Below are positions 1 to 7,265 of a DNA stretch of 22,840 nt, piece by piece; within the stretch, counting starts at the first letter, position 1; each line of letters opens with the position of its first letter. Location: contig JAEZSL010000249.1 of NCBI GenBank assembly GCA_023443925.1, forward strand, positions 1 through 22,840. Reading direction: 5' to 3'. The position numbers were made by a program, and so were the translations under genes. This DNA is from Bacillota bacterium (GTDB lineage Bacteria > Bacillota_A > Clostridia > Lachnospirales > Lachnospiraceae). Below the pieces are notes generated by a model. The model was not told the origin of the DNA. It made no database searches and saw only the letters and a program-made list of their open reading frames with translations.

Positions 1-33
1 TGAAAAGATTAAGCCATCACGAACAAAGCAGGT

Positions 34-429
34 CTATAATTCAACTACTTCCTTGCCGCCTTTTATATTACATATGGTAGCGGTAGCATCAGTAAAATAT
101 AGTACTTCAAAAATTCCGTCATCCAGCTTGTACATACTTTCTAATCCGGGCTGTGCTTTTAACATAGCTTCTCTGGCTTCTCTCCGGTTATCCGTCACTA
201 ATTTGCCGGCAATACGGATCCAGTTAAAGGACTGGTCTGTGGCAGAGATCTCTACTTTAGGGTTCTTTTGTATTTGAGCATATACATCCTTTTTGTTATT
301 GGTACAGATGTAAACTTTTCCGTCCCATTCCATCACTGCACCGAACGGACGAACGCGGGGCTGGTCATCTTCTATGGTCGCCAGATAAAAAGTCTTGCTG
401 TCGGCTAGAAATTGCGCTACTTTATTCAT
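34..429 (-). CDS. Pyridoxamine 5'-phosphate oxidase-like (PPOX) flavin split-barrel protein
   Basis: A 131-residue protein of the small PPOX-like split-barrel family. Such proteins bind FMN or a related flavin and usually act as cytosolic oxidoreductases of unknown substrate; they are rarely true PdxH enzymes. Seen in the sequence: the N-terminal strand-turn FYLATIEDDQPRVRPFG (about residues 14-30), the middle strand VYICTNNKKDVYAQI followed by PKVEISA, and a C-terminal strand near EVLYFTDATATI, all in the usual family order and length. The ATG is preceded by GGAAGGGAAC on the minus strand, which supports this start. It is transcribed away from an HxlR regulator gene, a common arrangement in which the regulator controls the neighbouring oxidoreductase. 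Substrate not predictable. Confidence 0.88.
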   Translation of the reverse strand: MNKVAQFLADSKTFYLATIEDDQPRVRPFGAVMEWDGKVYICTNNKKDVYAQIQKNPKVEISATDQSFNWIRIAGKLVTDNRREAREAMLKAQPGLESMYKLDDGIFEVLYFTDATATICNIKGGKEVVEL

Positions 430-475
430 GATATTGTTCCCTTCCTTATTCTATGTTATAATATTTTACGAAATA

Positions 476-503
476 ATTATAACAGATATAAAGCATATAA
501 CAA
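476..503 (-). promoter_or_regulatory. Promoter for the PPOX gene
   Basis: On the minus strand a TTGTTA -35 box (498-503) lies 16 bases from a perfect TATAAT -10 box (476-481). The -10 box is 46 bases upstream of the PPOX start codon. Assigned by consensus only. Confidence 0.55.
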
Positions 504-522
504 GTACGATTATTTTATTGGG

Positions 523-543
523 TTAGTATTAAATATATACTGT
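523..543. promoter_or_regulatory. Operator-like inverted repeat between PPOX and HxlR genes
   Basis: AGTAT (525-529) and ATACT (537-541) form an inverted repeat with a 7-base AT-only spacer. It overlaps a TATACT -10-like box (536-541) in front of the HxlR gene. HxlR proteins bind such spaced dyads as dimers, so this is a candidate autoregulatory operator. The repeat is short and the region is AT-rich, so chance is possible. Confidence 0.3.
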
Positions 544-593
544 AAAACACAGGACAATTAGGTTTTATCAAACAGCAGGAAAGGAGTTCTATT

Positions 594-950
594 ATGGAAC
601 AGGAAAAGGAGCTATACGGGATCTGCCCCTACGCAACAGCACAGAAAATATTCACTGGAAAATGGGCGATATTAATAATACATCACTTATGTGAGAGGAC
701 CCTGCGTTTTGGGGAGCTTCAAAGAAGAATTCCCGGAATAACACAGGCGGCCTTAACAAAACAGCTTCGCACCCTGGAGGAGTTTGGCATGATACACCGG
801 TATGTCTACCCCGAAGTTCCGCCCAAGGTGGAATATACTCTTACGGATATCGGAAGGGAATTTATACCCGTACTGGATCAATTCGATTCCTTTGGCAATA
901 AGTATATTGCATATATGAAAGATCAGGAAGCGGTGAAAGAACATATTTAA
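594..950 (+). CDS. HxlR-family winged-helix transcriptional regulator
   Basis: A 118-residue protein of the HxlR (DUF24) family of dimeric winged-helix regulators. Family marks seen: CPYATAQKIFTGKWAILII near the N terminus, the LRFGELQRRIPGITQAALTKQL helix-turn-helix (about residues 37-58) and the wing PPKVEYTLTDIG (about residues 81-92). There is a Cys at position 11, next to the position where several family members (HypR, QorR and YodB types) carry a redox- or electrophile-sensing Cys, so thiol sensing is plausible here. AAAGGAG lies 8 bases before the ATG. It is divergent from the PPOX flavoprotein gene, which is the likely target. Its stop codon overlaps that of the convergent PqqD-like gene. 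Confidence 0.9.
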   Translation: MEQEKELYGICPYATAQKIFTGKWAILIIHHLCERTLRFGELQRRIPGITQAALTKQLRTLEEFGMIHRYVYPEVPPKVEYTLTDIGREFIPVLDQFDSFGNKYIAYMKDQEAVKEHI

Positions 951-1240
951 TTCTGAGAAACCTCTGCAATATTGCCATTAATTAGTTTAGCCAGAAATTC
1001 TCCTACATCTTCCAGTGCATCCTCATACTCCAGATGGCTTCTTTCCATTAAAGCAGTAACCAGTTGATCCGGAAGGAAATTTTTCATTAGTCTATCCCAG
1101 AGAAAGATGCCACTTTCATTGAGGGAGGGAAGACCGGCTACGGCTCCGCTATCATTCTCTGCATCGAATACAATACAGAATTCTCCGCCGATTTCCTTTA
1201 AGGAATAACCCGGCTTTATAGTAATTGATTTAATATTCAT
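947..1240 (-). CDS. PqqD-family (RiPP recognition element-like) small protein
   Basis: A 97-residue protein that matches the PqqD fold in pattern: an early strand with IKPGYSLKEIGGEFCIVFD, then LNESGIFLWDRLMKNF (about residues 40-55, the typical 'LNETGxxIWxLL' helix) and a C-terminal helical segment with YEDALEDVGEFLAKLIN. PqqD proteins and the related recognition elements bind leader peptides of ribosomally made, modified peptides and pass them to a radical SAM partner. No peptide precursor, radical SAM maturase or transporter is next to it, so here it is an orphan. No clear ribosome binding site is seen before the ATG, which makes the start less certain. The stop codon overlaps that of the HxlR gene on the other strand. 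Confidence 0.7.
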   Translation of the reverse strand: MNIKSITIKPGYSLKEIGGEFCIVFDAENDSGAVAGLPSLNESGIFLWDRLMKNFLPDQLVTALMERSHLEYEDALEDVGEFLAKLINGNIAEVSQN

Positions 1241-1451
1241 AGATTAAGTAGAGCATACCTGGTAATGAGCTTTGTAAGTATGGCTTATCCTTTCTTTTTA
1301 AATTAAGAATATCATAACCAGAGAGCAGAATCTATGCATGAACTGGTAGAAAATAAGGGTTATTAAACCTGGAAAACCGTTGGATATACATATTAAACAT
1401 ATGCAGGTATAAACGCATTTTCGGCTATATTTATAAAGGAGAAAAGGAAAA

Positions 1452-2168
1452 ATGACAGAAACCATAAAACTGGGAGAGAGAACCATAACCTATGAGCTTA
1501 TACGAAAAAAGGTTAAGAATATTAACTTGCATGTAAAGGCAGATGGCAGGATTATTATATCAGCAAACAACCGTGTCAGTAAAAAGTATATCGAAGATTT
1601 CCTCGTACGCAAAGCAGATTGGATAGAAAAAAATCTTGAAAAGTTTGAGAACATGGAAGCAAAGCATTTTAGTACCTTAAAACCGGACAATGGTCAGAGT
1701 ATAAGACTGTTAGGAGCTGATTATCCGGTTCAGGTAGTAGAAGCAGATGAGAACCGCATAGAATTTAACAATAACCGCATCCATATTTATACCAGATATC
1801 CCAATGACTCCCACCGACTCGAACTATTATGGAATAAATGGTTCTCTGTTCTGGTAAAGGAGGTATTCGAACTAGCAGTTAAGAAAGTATATCCTGGTTT
1901 TGTCCCGTATCAGGTTCCCATGCCGCTAATTAAGCTCCGGAAAATGAAGACACGCTGGGGTTCCTGTTCTGTATATGGAGGAGTGATAACCTTAAACACA
2001 GCCTTGATTTATGCACCTGTTGAATGCATCGAATATGTGGCGGCCCACGAACTGACTCATTTTCTGCATCCGGATCACAGCAGCCGTTTCTATCACAGAC
2101 TGTCTGGAATTATGCCGGATTATAAAGAAAGGAAAAAATTACTGGAACGACAGGGAATCCATTATTAA
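1452..2168 (+). CDS. YgjP-type (DUF45 / M48-like) zinc metallopeptidase
   Basis: A 238-residue protein of the YgjP/DUF45 family, cytosolic proteins with a zincin-like active site. Seen: the N-terminal beta region with VKNINLHVKADGRIIISA, the family signature KMKTRWGSCS (about residues 167-176), then AAHELTHFLHPDHSSRFY with HExxH at His199-Glu200-His203 and His206 and His209 as further possible zinc ligands. Length fits the family (about 230-240). Start chosen because AAAGGAG and AAAAGGAAAA sit just upstream. Its physiological role is poorly known; some relatives are encoded next to restriction systems, but there is none here. It is unlikely to be functionally tied to the purine genes downstream. 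Confidence 0.88.
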   Translation: MTETIKLGERTITYELIRKKVKNINLHVKADGRIIISANNRVSKKYIEDFLVRKADWIEKNLEKFENMEAKHFSTLKPDNGQSIRLLGADYPVQVVEADENRIEFNNNRIHIYTRYPNDSHRLELLWNKWFSVLVKEVFELAVKKVYPGFVPYQVPMPLIKLRKMKTRWGSCSVYGGVITLNTALIYAPVECIEYVAAHELTHFLHPDHSSRFYHRLSGIMPDYKERKKLLERQGIHY

Positions 2169-2218
2169 CAGACACTATAATTTAAGTATTAACAGACACC
2201 ATAATTTAAGTATTGACA
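2163..2218. repeat. 24-bp tandem repeat, two copies plus a partial third
   Basis: Two adjacent 24-bp units starting TATTAACAGACAC (2163-2186 and 2187-2210) differ at one base. A third, partial unit (TATTGACA, 2211-2218) follows. The first unit includes the stop codon of the YgjP-type gene. The partial third unit differs by one base and so creates a TTGACA -35-like box. Confidence 0.85.
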
Positions 2219-2473
2219 TAAACTGCTTTATAAGCTAATATTATCAAATGAATCAAGTACCAGTGTAATTCTTATACCTAAATATAATTTATTATTTTAA
2301 AATTTAAAGCAATAATCTATTTAACAATATTTTTAAACAAAAAACAGTTATACCATAAATAGTGGTCTTAAGTATCTTTCAATGGAGAAAAGACGTTATT
2401 TGTGGTATTTTTTTGTTTATTCAAAGGTAGGAACGGCCTGGTACCGATAATGTTTTATTTGGAAGGTGATTTA
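2169..2473. other. 305-bp AT-rich intergenic region before guanine deaminase
   Basis: The region is strongly AT-rich. Apart from the tandem repeat at its start and a candidate promoter, I see no open frame with a ribosome binding site, no strong hairpin and no terminator. I looked for a purine riboswitch pattern because of the downstream gene and did not recognise one. The rest is unexplained leader or spacer, about 230 nt if the promoter at 2213-2241 is used. Confidence 0.5.
2213..2241 (+). promoter_or_regulatory. Candidate promoter for guaD and the genes after it
   Basis: A perfect TTGACA (2213-2218) lies 17 bases before TAATAT (2236-2241). The -35 box is formed by the end of the tandem repeat. 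No better promoter is visible before guaD. Confidence 0.4.
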
Positions 2474-3790
2474 ATGAGCAAGGCCGATTGTTTTGCAGTA
2501 AAAGGAAATATCATCTATTCGGAAACCATTGATAAACTGAATTGGGTGCAAGACGGCTTTCTTGTATGTGAGAAAGGTAAAGTGAAGGGTGTTTATGAAC
2601 ATCTGCCCGAGGAGTATGCTAAGGTTAAGGTGACGGATTATGGTGACAGGATGATTATACCGGGACTTACAGATCTTCATACCCATGCACCCCAGTATTC
2701 TTTCCGGGGACTTTCCATGGATTTAGAGCTGATAGACTGGCTAGGTGAGAATACTTTTCCGGAAGAAGCGAAATTTTATGATATGGAATATGCGAAAAGA
2801 GCTTATACCATATTTGCAAATGACTTAAAAAAGAGTGCTACTACCAGGGCATGCATATTCGGAACCCTTCACCGGGAGGCCACCAATCTGTTAATGGACT
2901 TATTGGAAGAGACCGGGTTAAAATGCCTGGTAGGAAAAGTGAATATGGACCGGAACTGTCCGGAGAATTTAAGGGAGTCTGTGAGCGGGGCGGCAGAGAA
3001 TACCAGACAGTGGCTTTTAGAAGCCGGCGGCAGGTATAAAAATGTGAAACCGGTTATAACTCCAAGATTCATACCCACCTGTTCCGATTCCCTTATGAGG
3101 GAGCTTAAAATATTGCAAAAGGAATTTAGGGTCCCGGTTCAGTCCCATCTCTGTGAAAATAAAAAAGAGGTGGAATGGGTCAGAGAGCTGTGTAAAGAAT
3201 CCGAAAACTACAGCAGTGTGTATGACAGCTTTGGGATGTTTGGAAAAGAAGTGCCGACAGTTATGGCACATTGTGTTTATATGACCCCGGAAGAAATAAT
3301 GTTAATGAAGCAAAACCAGGTATTTGTAGCCCACTGTCCCGAGTCAAACACCAATCTATCCTCCGGCATCGCTCCGGTCCGGACATTTATAGACGAAAAA
3401 ATCCCGGTGGGGCTGGGAACGGATATGGCTGGGGGCAGCTCTAATTCTATTTTAAGAACTATGGCAGAAGCCATACAGGTTTCCAAGCTGCGCTGGCGTT
3501 ACGTAGATTCCGGATTAAAGCCCCTTACGGTGGAGGAAGCCTTTTATTTAGGAACAATGGGAGGCGGAGCATTTTTCGGAAAAGTAGGAAGTTTTTTGGA
3601 AGGGTATGAGTTTGATGCGGTTATTATCGATGACAGCAGCCTTCTCCATCCACAGCTCCTTAATCTAAAGCAGAGGCTGGAGCGGATTATCTACCTATCG
3701 GATGACCGGAATATTTACGGTAAATATGTAAGGGGAAAACAAATATGGAATCGCTTGGATAAGCCTTCTGCTTCTACTTTATTAGATTGA
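2474..3790 (+). CDS. guaD: Guanine deaminase
   Basis: Amidohydrolase-superfamily enzyme converting guanine to xanthine and ammonia in the cytosol, feeding guanine into the xanthine/urate pathway encoded downstream. Seen: PGLTDLHTHAPQYSFRG with the metal-binding HTH at residues 69-71, then the guanine-deaminase-specific stretch LIDWLGENTFPEE, SHLCEN (His225), MAHCVYMTPEE (His266), AHCPESNTNLSSG and GLGTDMAGGSS (Asp317). The single zinc site is thus complete. A longer frame begins at 2402, but the ATG at 2474 has GGAAGGTGAT directly upstream and the protein then has 438 residues, the usual family length. It is followed after 78 bp by a TetR regulator on the same strand. Confidence 0.93.
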   Translation: MSKADCFAVKGNIIYSETIDKLNWVQDGFLVCEKGKVKGVYEHLPEEYAKVKVTDYGDRMIIPGLTDLHTHAPQYSFRGLSMDLELIDWLGENTFPEEAKFYDMEYAKRAYTIFANDLKKSATTRACIFGTLHREATNLLMDLLEETGLKCLVGKVNMDRNCPENLRESVSGAAENTRQWLLEAGGRYKNVKPVITPRFIPTCSDSLMRELKILQKEFRVPVQSHLCENKKEVEWVRELCKESENYSSVYDSFGMFGKEVPTVMAHCVYMTPEEIMLMKQNQVFVAHCPESNTNLSSGIAPVRTFIDEKIPVGLGTDMAGGSSNSILRTMAEAIQVSKLRWRYVDSGLKPLTVEEAFYLGTMGGGAFFGKVGSFLEGYEFDAVIIDDSSLLHPQLLNLKQRLERIIYLSDDRNIYGKYVRGKQIWNRLDKPSASTLLD

Positions 3791-3868
3791 TTAGTTGAAC
3801 AAAAATTAGATTGACACAGGGTAATCATGAAGCTATACTATAGGATAATCCCGGAAAGGACAATTTGG

Positions 3869-4459
3869 ATGAAAATTAAGAACCCAGATGAAAAGCCGGA
3901 AGAGAAAATACTGGATGCAGCACTGGAGGTTGTCATTGAGAAAACCATCTGCGGTACCAGAATGCATTTAATTGCGGACAGAGCAGGTATGGTTCAGTCA
4001 AATCTCCATTACTATTATAAAACCAAGAATGACCTGATGCTGGCGCTGCAGAAGAAAGTATTGAAAAGATGCCTGGAAATCAGGGATCGGCTGAAGCTGG
4101 ATGCAAATAGTACCTTGGAGGACCAGCTGGACGTCTTTATGAAACAAAAGCTGGAATTCATTGTGAAGGAAGAGGCCTATGATTATGCGGAGATAGATTT
4201 CTGGGTACAGGGGCATATTAATGAAGAAATCCGTACTGCCTTTGCCGCCTCTTTTGAGGGCTGGCGGAAAGAAATCGGAGAAATCCTTGATAAGTTTGAA
4301 CCGGATATGCCAAAGCAGAAGCGGGAATACCTGCCTTATCTGGTGGTATCTGTCCTGGAGGGAGCCTCCATGCAGTACCTGATTCACAAGGAAAGTTTTA
4401 ACGTAGAAGAATATTTTCAGTTTTGCAAAAACATAATAATTAAAACCATGAAAGAATGA
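3869..4459 (+). CDS. TetR/AcrR-family transcriptional regulator
   Basis: A 196-residue one-component regulator. The N-terminal helix-turn-helix is clear: EEKILDAALEVVIEKT, then HLIADRAGMVQSNLHYYYKTKNDLMLAL (about residues 33-60). The rest is an alpha-helical ligand-binding domain with no recognisable ligand signature. The frame extends upstream to an ATG at 3827 (210 residues), but the ATG at 3869 has AAGGA 8 bases before it and starts at the usual distance from the first helix, so it is preferred. Position between guaD and the Mo-cofactor genes suggests that it controls the purine locus, perhaps in response to a purine or a pathway intermediate. Candidate operators are the palindrome at 4467-4482 just after the gene and the TTGAT/ATCAA dyads further down. 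This regulatory assignment is inference. Confidence 0.85.
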   Translation: MKIKNPDEKPEEKILDAALEVVIEKTICGTRMHLIADRAGMVQSNLHYYYKTKNDLMLALQKKVLKRCLEIRDRLKLDANSTLEDQLDVFMKQKLEFIVKEEAYDYAEIDFWVQGHINEEIRTAFAASFEGWRKEIGEILDKFEPDMPKQKREYLPYLVVSVLEGASMQYLIHKESFNVEEYFQFCKNIIIKTMKE

Positions 4460-4466
4460 TGGTGAC

Positions 4467-4482
4467 TTTACACAGGTGTAAA
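4467..4482. promoter_or_regulatory. Perfect 16-bp palindrome TTTACACAGGTGTAAA, likely operator
   Basis: TTTACAC and GTGTAAA are separated by only AG, which is too tight for an RNA hairpin and typical of a dimeric regulator site. It lies 7 bp after the TetR stop codon and about 75 bp before the MoeA-like gene. It may be the operator of the adjacent TetR protein or of another regulator. Confidence 0.45.
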
Positions 4483-4556
4483 AGGCAGGAGTTGGTCTGC
4501 GTATTTACATCTTTTTTTTGACTATTTCATACACCATAATAAAGGGAAGTGAAGAT

Positions 4557-5576
4557 TTGAAGCTTATAAAAACAACGGAAGCAGAAGGACATGTGTTGTG
4601 CCATGATATAACAAGAATCGTTAAAGATTCTGCCAAAGATACGGTTTTTCGAAAAGGGCATGTTGTCACCAGTGAAGATATACCGGTGTTACTATCCATA
4701 GGAAAGGAACATCTGTATATCTGGGAGAAAACCGAAGGTACACTGCATGAAAATGAGGCCGCCCAGGTATTGTATGGTATGTGTAAGAATGAATACATGA
4801 TTCCGTCTGAAATAAAAGAAGGAAAAATTGATATCTTTGCCTCCATAGACGGATTATTTAAAGCAGATAAGAAACGCTTAATGCAGATAAATGCGCTGGG
4901 GGAATTGATGATCGCTGCCAGGCATGGGAATTTTACTGTGAAAAAAGGTGATAAGTTAGCCGGAACCCGTATTATACCGCTTATTATAGAAGAAACAAAA
5001 CTAGCCAGGGCAGAAGAACTGGCAGGAACGGAGCCGCTGCTTAAGATACTGCCCTTTTTGAATAAGAAGGTAGGGATTGTAACCACCGGCAGTGAAGTAT
5101 ATTATGGCAGGATTAAAGATACTTTCGGCCCTGTGATTATCGAAAAACTGAAAGAATATCCGGCACAGGTTCTGGGGCAGAGAATAGTAAACGACGAGCA
5201 GGAAAAAATAACGGCTGCAATTTTGGAATTTATAGAAGAGGGAGCTGACTTTGTTATCTGCACAGGGGGTATGAGTGTGGACCCAGATGATACCACACCT
5301 GGAGCAATTAAGAATACCGGTGCAGAGATTATATCTTACGGGGCACCGGTTCTGCCGGGTGCCATGTTCCTTCTTTCCTATTATAAAGGAAGAATTCCCA
5401 TCATCGGACTTCCCGGCTGTGTCATGTATGCGAAACGGACCATATTTGACCTGGTATTGCCAAGGATTATGGCAGAAGACCGGATAACGAAAGAGGAACT
5501 GGCAGAGCTGGGTCATGGAGGTTTGTGCCTGAACTGCGGACAATGTACCTTCCCCAACTGCGGGTTTGGAAAATAA
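4557..5576 (+). CDS. MoeA-like molybdopterin-binding protein with C-terminal Cys-rich tail
   Basis: A 339-residue protein with a MoCF-binding (MogA/MoeA-type) domain in its C-terminal half: KVGIVTTGSEVYYGRIKDTF (about 171-190), ICTGGMSVDPDDTTPGAI (about 234-251) and IIGLPGCVMYAKRTIF (about 282-297), which correspond to the MoeA motifs around GDEL, GGVS..D and LPGNPVS. It lacks the full MoeA N-terminal layout. It probably acts in Mo insertion into molybdopterin for the Mo hydroxylase encoded downstream, or in Moco handling. The tail ends in CLNCGQCTFPNCGFGK with Cys 324, 327, 330 and 335, a possible metal or Fe-S site. Start: TTG at 4557 preceded by AAGGGAAGTGAAG; an upstream TTG at 4518 has no good ribosome binding site. 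Confidence 0.8.
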   Translation: MKLIKTTEAEGHVLCHDITRIVKDSAKDTVFRKGHVVTSEDIPVLLSIGKEHLYIWEKTEGTLHENEAAQVLYGMCKNEYMIPSEIKEGKIDIFASIDGLFKADKKRLMQINALGELMIAARHGNFTVKKGDKLAGTRIIPLIIEETKLARAEELAGTEPLLKILPFLNKKVGIVTTGSEVYYGRIKDTFGPVIIEKLKEYPAQVLGQRIVNDEQEKITAAILEFIEEGADFVICTGGMSVDPDDTTPGAIKNTGAEIISYGAPVLPGAMFLLSYYKGRIPIIGLPGCVMYAKRTIFDLVLPRIMAEDRITKEELAELGHGGLCLNCGQCTFPNCGFGK

Positions 5577-5580
5577 GACA

Positions 5581-5769
5581 GGAACACACCAAAATTAATT
5601 TATAACGTGTCACTGAAAATAATATGGATTAAGACATCCGTTTCGTACAGAGGAAGAAAAGGATGCAAAAAATCAGTTTCAGGTTATTCTGCCGTTAACA
5701 GGCGTAACCGTTAACTCAGAAAGGCAGTAAACAAAAATACCTGATAAAACAGGAAAGCCAGGTGATAAC
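5581..5769 (+). promoter_or_regulatory. Structured leader of the moaC operon with alternative SD-hiding pairings
   Basis: About 190 nt without a convincing gene. CTGCC-GTTAAC (5689-5699) can pair with GTTAAC (5710-5715) and GGCAG (5723-5727) into an 11-bp two-part stem with a 7-nt bulge. Just after it, the CCTG at 5740-5743 can pair with CAGG at 5750-5753, which leaves the moaC Shine-Dalgarno free, or ACCTG at 5739-5743 can pair with CAGGT at 5759-5763, which covers the Shine-Dalgarno. That layout suits a translational switch. Mo-cofactor biosynthesis genes are often preceded by the Moco RNA motif, but I could not match this sequence to it by eye. Confidence 0.35.
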
Positions 5770-6264
5770 ATGGAAGAGACATTAAACCATTTTGACGGAC
5801 AGGGCAATGCCGTTATGGTGGATGTAACGGGTAAAGATGTGACAGTAAGAACGGCAACGGCAAAGGGAAGTATCATAACCGGGCCGGCCGTGCTTACCCA
5901 TATTAAAACCGGGGATGTAAAAAAAGGTGATGTACTGGTGGTGGCAAGGATAGCAGGCATTATGGCAACGAAGCGTACCGGTGAATTAATACCCATGTGC
6001 CATCCGCTTATGTTAACCGGCTGTAGCATTGATTTTGAGATAGACGAAGAAAGCAGCCGTATTACCGCAGCCTGTACGGTTAAGCTGACGGGGAAGACCG
6101 GTGTTGAAATGGAAGCATTAACAGGGGTAACCGTGGCACTGTTAACCATATATGATATGTGTAAAGCCATTGATAAAGGCATGGAAATAACTGGTATTCA
6201 CCTGGCGGAGAAAACCGGCGGCAAAAGCGGTGCTTATAAACATGCCGGAAAAGAAGACAGCTAA
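5770..6264 (+). CDS. moaC: Cyclic pyranopterin monophosphate synthase MoaC
   Basis: Second enzyme of molybdenum cofactor biosynthesis: with MoaA it turns GTP into cyclic pyranopterin monophosphate. 164 residues, the normal length. Seen: [20 protein letters not shown] at the N terminus, [20 protein letters not shown] with the conserved active-site segment PMCHPL (about residues 76-81), then [25 protein letters not shown] and the C-terminal KTGGKSG. The ATG is preceded by AGGTGAT. It lies 26 bp before moaA and is certainly co-transcribed with it. The leader before it is structured. Confidence 0.96.
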   Translation: MEETLNHFDGQGNAVMVDVTGKDVTVRTATAKGSIITGPAVLTHIKTGDVKKGDVLVVARIAGIMATKRTGELIPMCHPLMLTGCSIDFEIDEESSRITAACTVKLTGKTGVEMEALTGVTVALLTIYDMCKAIDKGMEITGIHLAEKTGGKSGAYKHAGKEDS

Positions 6265-6290
6265 CTGATTCTGACAGATTGGAGCGGCTT

Positions 6291-7262
6291 ATGGTAGATA
6301 AATATGGAAGAAAGATAGATTACATGAGAATATCCGTTACGGACCGCTGTAATTTACGATGTCGGTATTGTATGCCGGAAGAAGGAATTGAATGTGTGGA
6401 CCATGGTGATATTTTAACATATGAAGAGATTGCATTCGTGGCAGAGGCTGCCGCAGGGCTTGGTATACAAAAAATCAAAATTACCGGCGGGGAACCCCTG
6501 GTACGCAAAGGAATTGCTGGCCTGGTGGGGAGGATTAAAAATATTCCGGGAATCCAGGAAGTAACCATGACCACCAACGGAGTTCTGCTTAAAAATATGG
6601 CGGCAGATCTTAAAAAGGCCGGACTTGATGCCGTTAATATAAGCCTGGATACCCTTGACCGGGATAAATTTAAAAAGCTTACCAGATTTGATAAATTTGA
6701 GGAAGTGATTAACGGAATTAGAGCCGCGAAGGAATCCGGTCTTAAAACAAAAATAAACTGTGTCCCTATGAAAGATTTTAACGAGGATGAAATCACTGCC
6801 ATAGCTTCCCTGGCGAATCAGGGAATACAGGTCAGATTCATTGAGATGATGCCAATGGGACTTGGTAAGGAATATGAGTTAATTCCCTATCAAATGGTTA
6901 AAAGAAAACTGGAAGAGGCCTATGGTATAAGCCGCCCGGATAAAGGAAAATACGGCAACGGTCCGGCTGCTTACTATAGATTTCCTGGTTTAAAGGAAAG
7001 CATTGGTTTTATCACAGCCATGAGCCATGAATTCTGTCAGAGCTGTAACCGAATCCGGCTGACGGCGGAAGGGGAACTAAAGCTATGCCTGCACCATAAG
7101 GATGGGGTTGCTTTAAAAGCTTATTTAAGAAACCACATCTCTGCCGAGCAATTAAAGGATCTGCTGCAGGAGGCAATTTTTAAGAAACCTTTTCGTCACT
7201 GCTTTCGGGAGAAGAAAGGTACGGACACGGAGCAAAGAAATATGGTTCAGATCGGAGGTTAA
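6291..7262 (+). CDS. moaA: GTP 3',8-cyclase MoaA (radical SAM)
   Basis: First enzyme of molybdenum cofactor biosynthesis, a radical SAM protein with two [4Fe-4S] clusters. Seen: N-terminal RISVTDRCNLRCRYCMPEEG with Cys 20, 24 and 27 (the S-adenosylmethionine cluster), ITGGEPLVRKG, MTTNGVLL, and the C-terminal cluster Cys249-x2-Cys252-x13-Cys266 (FCQSCNRIRLTAEGELKLCL). The protein ends in Gly-Gly (MVQIGG), the tail needed for catalysis in the family. 323 residues. The frame reaches back to a TTG at 6279, but the ATG at 6291 has GGAG at good spacing, so it is chosen. The MOSC gene begins 4 bp after the stop codon. Confidence 0.96.
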   Translation: MVDKYGRKIDYMRISVTDRCNLRCRYCMPEEGIECVDHGDILTYEEIAFVAEAAAGLGIQKIKITGGEPLVRKGIAGLVGRIKNIPGIQEVTMTTNGVLLKNMAADLKKAGLDAVNISLDTLDRDKFKKLTRFDKFEEVINGIRAAKESGLKTKINCVPMKDFNEDEITAIASLANQGIQVRFIEMMPMGLGKEYELIPYQMVKRKLEEAYGISRPDKGKYGNGPAAYYRFPGLKESIGFITAMSHEFCQSCNRIRLTAEGELKLCLHHKDGVALKAYLRNHISAEQLKDLLQEAIFKKPFRHCFREKKGTDTEQRNMVQIGG

Positions 7263-7265
7263 AGG

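Noticed and set aside
2169..2473. Possible purine riboswitch before guanine deaminase.
   Set aside because: No three-way-junction pattern or conserved core could be recognised; the region is AT-rich without strong stems.
2402..2473. N-terminal extension of guanine deaminase by 24 residues.
   Set aside because: The extension has no ribosome binding site and is unlike family N termini; the ATG at 2474 has a strong one.
3827..3868. Start of the TetR regulator at 3827.
   Set aside because: It adds 14 residues not typical of the family; the ATG at 3869 has better spacing from AAGGA.
3998..4387. Long antisense frame inside the TetR gene, and similar antisense frames in moaA, ygeY and the MoeA-like gene.
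   Set aside because: No ribosome binding sites, no recognisable protein pattern, and the + strand frames are clear known families.
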